DNA from: Actinomycetota bacterium | GTDB taxonomy: Bacteria; Actinomycetota; Actinomycetes; Actinomycetales; Microbacteriaceae | Reading direction: 5' to 3' | Length of the DNA: 9,505 nt | NCBI GenBank assembly: GCA_009703445.1 | Contig: WLGA01000036.1 | Location: forward strand, 1 to 9,505 | Shown here: piece after piece, positions 6,843 to 9,505 of the stretch | Numbering within the stretch: the first letter of the stretch is position 1 | Layout of the letters: each line of letters begins with the position of its first letter | The notes under the pieces: generated by a model | The model's input: only the letters and a program-made list of their open reading frames with translations | Databases searched by the model: none | Told to the model about the DNA's origin: nothing | Program-made: the position numbers and the translations under genes

Positions 6843-8495
6843 TTAGTGGAAGAAGTGTCTCTCACCGGTGAAGTACATGGTGATTCCGGCGGCCTCGGCA
6901 GCAGCGATGACTTCTTCATCGCGAACCGAACCACCAGGCTGAACCACTGCCTTGACGCCACCATCAATCAGAATCTGCAGACCGTCGGCGAATGGGAAGA
7001 ATGCGTCAGATGCCGCAACCGAACCCTTTGCACGTGACTCGGCACGCTCGACAGCAAGCTTGCACGAATCGACACGGTTTACCTGACCCATGCCAACGCC
7101 GACAGATGCGCCTTCGCGGGCGAGCAGGATTCCGTTCGACTTCACCGCACGGCAAGCACGCCAAGCGAACTCTAGGTCGGCCATGGTTGCTGCATCGGCC
7201 TTCTTACCGGTGACCAGCTTCCATCCCTGCGAATTGAACTGGCTGAACTCGTCAGGCTCTTGAACCAGGATGCCGCCCGAGATCTGCTTGAACTCAAGCG
7301 CCTCGCGTGAATAGTTGGCCGGCAACTCTAGAACGCGAAGGTTCTTCTTTTCGAGCAAAATGCCAAGTGCTTCGATTTCGTAGCCGGGCGCGATGATTAC
7401 CTCGGTGAAGATACCGGCAACCTGACGAGCCATGGTCACGGTGACGATTCGGTTTGATGCGATAACGCCACCGAATGCCGAGATTGAGTCACAAAGGTGC
7501 GCCTTCGCGTGAGCATCGGCAATCACATCAGGGGTGGTTGGGTCACCAACCGCGATTCCGCAAGGGTTCGCGTGCTTGATGATGGCCACGGCTGGCTCGG
7601 TGAAGTCATAAGCGGCACGAAGAGCGGCATCCGCGTCAACGTAGTTGTTGTAAGACATCTCCTTGCCGCCATACTGGCGAGCCTGGGCGATTCCGGCAAC
7701 TGCGCCTTCGCCAGAGGTGCGGTAGATCGCGGCGGCCTGGTGTGAGTTCTCGCCATAGCGAAGAACGTTGCCAAGTTGAGCCTTGATTTCGACGGTCGAT
7801 GCAAAGCCCGGGTTTGAGTTTTCGGTTTCACCCTTGACGCCAGCGGCCTTCTTCCAGTCGCCCTCGAGCTCGGATGCGAACCAAGCCGAGACGGCTGCGT
7901 CGTAACGCGCGGTGTGTGAGAAAGCTGCGTAAGCCAGCTCGCGGCGCTGGGTCAAAGTCGTTCCACCCTGCTTCACAGCGGAGAGAATCTCGGTGTAGCG
8001 GCCCGGGTCAACCACGATTGCCACGTTGGCGTGGTTCTTTGCCGATGCGCGAACCATTGCCGGACCACCGATGTCGATCTGCTCAACAACCGCGTCGCCC
8101 TTCGCACCCGACTGAACGGTCTGCACGAATGGATAAAGGTTGACCACGACGAGCTCAAAAGGCAGCACGCCGAGAGCGTCGAGCTGGCCTTCGTGCGCGA
8201 TCAAACGCATGTCGGCAAGCAAACCAGCATGGATGGTTGGGTGCAAAGTCTTGACGCGACCATCCAAGGTTTCTGGGAAACCGGTGATCTGCGAAACCTC
8301 GGTGACAGGAATTCCGGCGGCCTGAAGAGCAGCGAAAGTGCCTCCGGTTGAGATGATGTCAACACCCTCGGCCGCAAGCTCGCGAGCGAACTCAACCACT
8401 CCGGTCTTGTCTGAAACAGAGATCAGGGCACGGCGAACAATCACGCGGTCGCGGTGGCGGTAATCGGCTGGCTGGTGGTCGTTGTGTGCTGCCAT
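6843..8495 (-). CDS. purH: Bifunctional AICAR formyltransferase / IMP cyclohydrolase
   Basis: Catalyses the last two steps of de novo purine synthesis in the cytoplasm: formylation of AICAR with 10-formyl-tetrahydrofolate, then ring closure of FAICAR to IMP. The 550 residues fit the family. The N-terminal cyclohydrolase (MGS-like) domain covers about 21-200, with SVSDKTG 26-32, STGGT 49-53 and the DGRVKTLHP loop at 78-86. The transformylase domain covers about 205-550, with RYGENSHQ 246-253, the catalytic Lys307-His308 in IKHANPCG, SDAFFPFADG 496-505 and the typical C-terminal GERHFFH. Residues 1-20 are an extension of the kind seen in Microbacteriaceae. The ATG start at 8495 has AAAGG 7 nt upstream. 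It follows purN by 29 bp on the same strand, consistent with one transcript. No truncation or missing catalytic residue is seen. Confidence 0.97.
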   Translation of the reverse strand: MAAHNDHQPADYRHRDRVIVRRALISVSDKTGVVEFARELAAEGVDIISTGGTFAALQAAGIPVTEVSQITGFPETLDGRVKTLHPTIHAGLLADMRLIAHEGQLDALGVLPFELVVVNLYPFVQTVQSGAKGDAVVEQIDIGGPAMVRASAKNHANVAIVVDPGRYTEILSAVKQGGTTLTQRRELAYAAFSHTARYDAAVSAWFASELEGDWKKAAGVKGETENSNPGFASTVEIKAQLGNVLRYGENSHQAAAIYRTSGEGAVAGIAQARQYGGKEMSYNNYVDADAALRAAYDFTEPAVAIIKHANPCGIAVGDPTTPDVIADAHAKAHLCDSISAFGGVIASNRIVTVTMARQVAGIFTEVIIAPGYEIEALGILLEKKNLRVLELPANYSREALEFKQISGGILVQEPDEFSQFNSQGWKLVTGKKADAATMADLEFAWRACRAVKSNGILLAREGASVGVGMGQVNRVDSCKLAVERAESRAKGSVAASDAFFPFADGLQILIDGGVKAVVQPGGSVRDEEVIAAAEAAGITMYFTGERHFFH

Positions 8496-8524
8496 GGTGG
8501 TGCCTTTCGAAGGTGAGTCTTGGC

Positions 8525-9103
8525 CTAGGCCAGGGTAATGGTCTTCGCGGCGATCTTCTTCACGGTCTCAACTAGCAACTCGCGCTCAACAGACTTGATG
8601 CGCTCGTGCAGGTCATACTCGTTATCGTCGCTCAAGACCTCGACTTCGCGCTGGGCGATGTGAGGCCCGGTATCGACACCTTCGTCGACAACGTGGATGG
8701 TCACGCCAGTAACCTTCGCGCCTGCAGCAAGTGCATCGCGAACGGCGTGAGCGCCAGGGAATGCTGGCAGCAGGGATGGGTGGGTGTTGATTAGGTTTGG
8801 GCTCAAAGCGCCGACAAACCCGGCAGGAAGAATCTTCATGAAGCCGGCGAGCACAACTAGGTCTGGGTTGAAGTGCATGACGTTGTCATAGAGAACCTCG
8901 GCCCACTTCTCGCGATTCTCGAATGCACCCGGAGTTACAACGAAAGTTGGCACACCAAAAAGCTCGGCGTGAGCCAGGCCATCCGCGGCATTGTCTGAAC
9001 CTACGGCGATGATCTTGAAGCCATTTAGCGGGTTATTGGCTGCCTCTAGAAGCGCGCGCAGGTTCGAACCTGAACCGGAAATTAGGGCGACGACTGACAG
9101 CAT
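8525..9103 (-). CDS. purN: Phosphoribosylglycinamide formyltransferase (GART)
   Basis: Transfers a formyl group from 10-formyl-tetrahydrofolate to GAR, the third step of de novo purine synthesis, in the cytoplasm. The 192 residues are slightly fewer than the E. coli enzyme but usual for actinobacteria. Visible motifs: phosphate-binding GSGSNLRALL at 10-19; the folate-site stretch VVLAGFMKILP at 83-93; catalytic Asn106 and His108 in INTHPSLLPAFPG; and Asp144 in DEGVDTGP, completing the Asn-His-Asp triad. The ATG at 9103 is fixed by the conserved MLSVVALISGSGSN start. An AGAGGA ribosome site abuts this ATG with almost no spacer, and the upstream gene stops only 9 bp before, suggesting translational coupling to it. 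purH follows 29 bp downstream. Confidence 0.97.
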   Translation of the reverse strand: MLSVVALISGSGSNLRALLEAANNPLNGFKIIAVGSDNAADGLAHAELFGVPTFVVTPGAFENREKWAEVLYDNVMHFNPDLVVLAGFMKILPAGFVGALSPNLINTHPSLLPAFPGAHAVRDALAAGAKVTGVTIHVVDEGVDTGPHIAQREVEVLSDDNEYDLHERIKSVERELLVETVKKIAAKTITLA

Positions 9104-9112
9104 TCCTCTAGT

Positions 9113-9505
9113 TTACCGTTCGCTCAACATCGGATGATCTGCCTCATCCGGGCGAGCGCTGAAGAACGCAGCCAGAATCGAAACCACTGCTGTTTCAACG
9201 AAAACAACGGCGGCCAGGATGAGCGGGTTTACCCCAACGGTCTCGAGACGGCCCGGCCCAGCTGAACCAGATGCTAGAGCTGCGAGAAGCCCCATTTCGA
9301 GCGCGGCAATCAAGGCAACCGAGAGGCCGAGGCTGATGGCTGCGGACCAAGCCGAAGCGAATTCGAAGCGGATCTCATCCGCGTGTTTTTTAATGGCGAT
9401 GGTCGCGACAAAGGCGGCAATCAAAGGGACGGCAACGGCAACCAGACCAAGGCTCACCTGACCGGCCGGGATTGCGCCGAGGAAAGGGATGCCGGGCATT
9501 GGCCC
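9113..9505 (-). CDS. DUF6350/PerM-like integral membrane protein (C-terminal part, truncated by window edge)
   Basis: The minus-strand frame is open through the right edge (codons GGG CCA precede the internal ATG at 9499) and ends with TAA at 9113-9115. The 130 visible residues contain three membrane segments at roughly VSLGLVAVAVPLIAAFVATIAI, SAAISLGLSVALIAALEMGLLAAL and NPLILAAVVFVETAVVSILAAF, with a short polar tail. PFLGAIPAG near the start, the loop ASGSAGPGRLETVGVNP, and the position directly upstream of purN match the actinobacterial DUF6350 family, whose mycobacterial member PerM is linked to cell division. The family call rests on these motifs and on gene order; molecular function in this organism is not known. 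The Met at 9499 is probably internal, since family members are several hundred residues long. Confidence 0.75.
   Translation of the reverse strand, partial: GPMPGIPFLGAIPAGQVSLGLVAVAVPLIAAFVATIAIKKHADEIRFEFASAWSAAISLGLSVALIAALEMGLLAALASGSAGPGRLETVGVNPLILAAVVFVETAVVSILAAFFSARPDEADHPMLSER

Overview
The window looks like chromosomal DNA of an actinobacterium, most likely Microbacteriaceae and possibly one of the small freshwater Luna-type lineages (Rhodoluna/Aquiluna-like). This placement is inferred from three things: moderately GC-rich coding sequence with G/C-biased third codon positions, a PurH N-terminal extension (YRxRDxVxVRRALISVSDKTG) that I associate with Microbacteriaceae, and the gene order DUF6350/PerM-like membrane protein - purN - purH, a familiar actinobacterial neighbourhood. 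No tRNA, rRNA, CRISPR array, transposase or phage gene is visible.

Layout, left to right. (1) Positions 1-133 (+) hold the last 43 codons of an unidentified gene. It converges on, and overlaps by 8 bp, (2) a long minus-strand gene (126-1601) for a secreted glycine-rich protein with the hallmarks of the ALK/LTK-type glycine-rich domain family, followed by a Pro/Ser/Thr/Glu-rich stalk and a C-terminal membrane anchor. A strong hairpin terminator for the plus-strand gene lies inside the 3' coding end of this gene. (3) A 100-bp divergent intergenic region separates it from (4) a secreted GH13 alpha-amylase (1702-3180, +) with an intact catalytic machinery. (5) Converging on the amylase, 12 bp away, is a two-gene minus-strand operon (6758 to 3193) for a heterodimeric ABC exporter with one consensus and one degenerate ATPase site. 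(6) Also on the minus strand, 9505 to 6843, lies the purine block: a partial DUF6350-like membrane protein, purN and purH.

How the genes work together. PurN supplies the first formyl transfer of de novo purine synthesis, and PurH the second formyl transfer plus the final cyclisation to IMP. They are adjacent and probably co-transcribed. The two ABC subunits overlap by an ATGA junction and have complementary sequence defects, so they must act as a pair. The amylase and the glycine-rich surface protein are both exported and share one divergent control region. Joint regulation, with the glycine-rich protein acting as a surface adhesin or scaffold where extracellular starch is degraded, is possible but is inference only. 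The glycine-rich protein is the least understood and most interesting object here. I see no convincing wholly new system.
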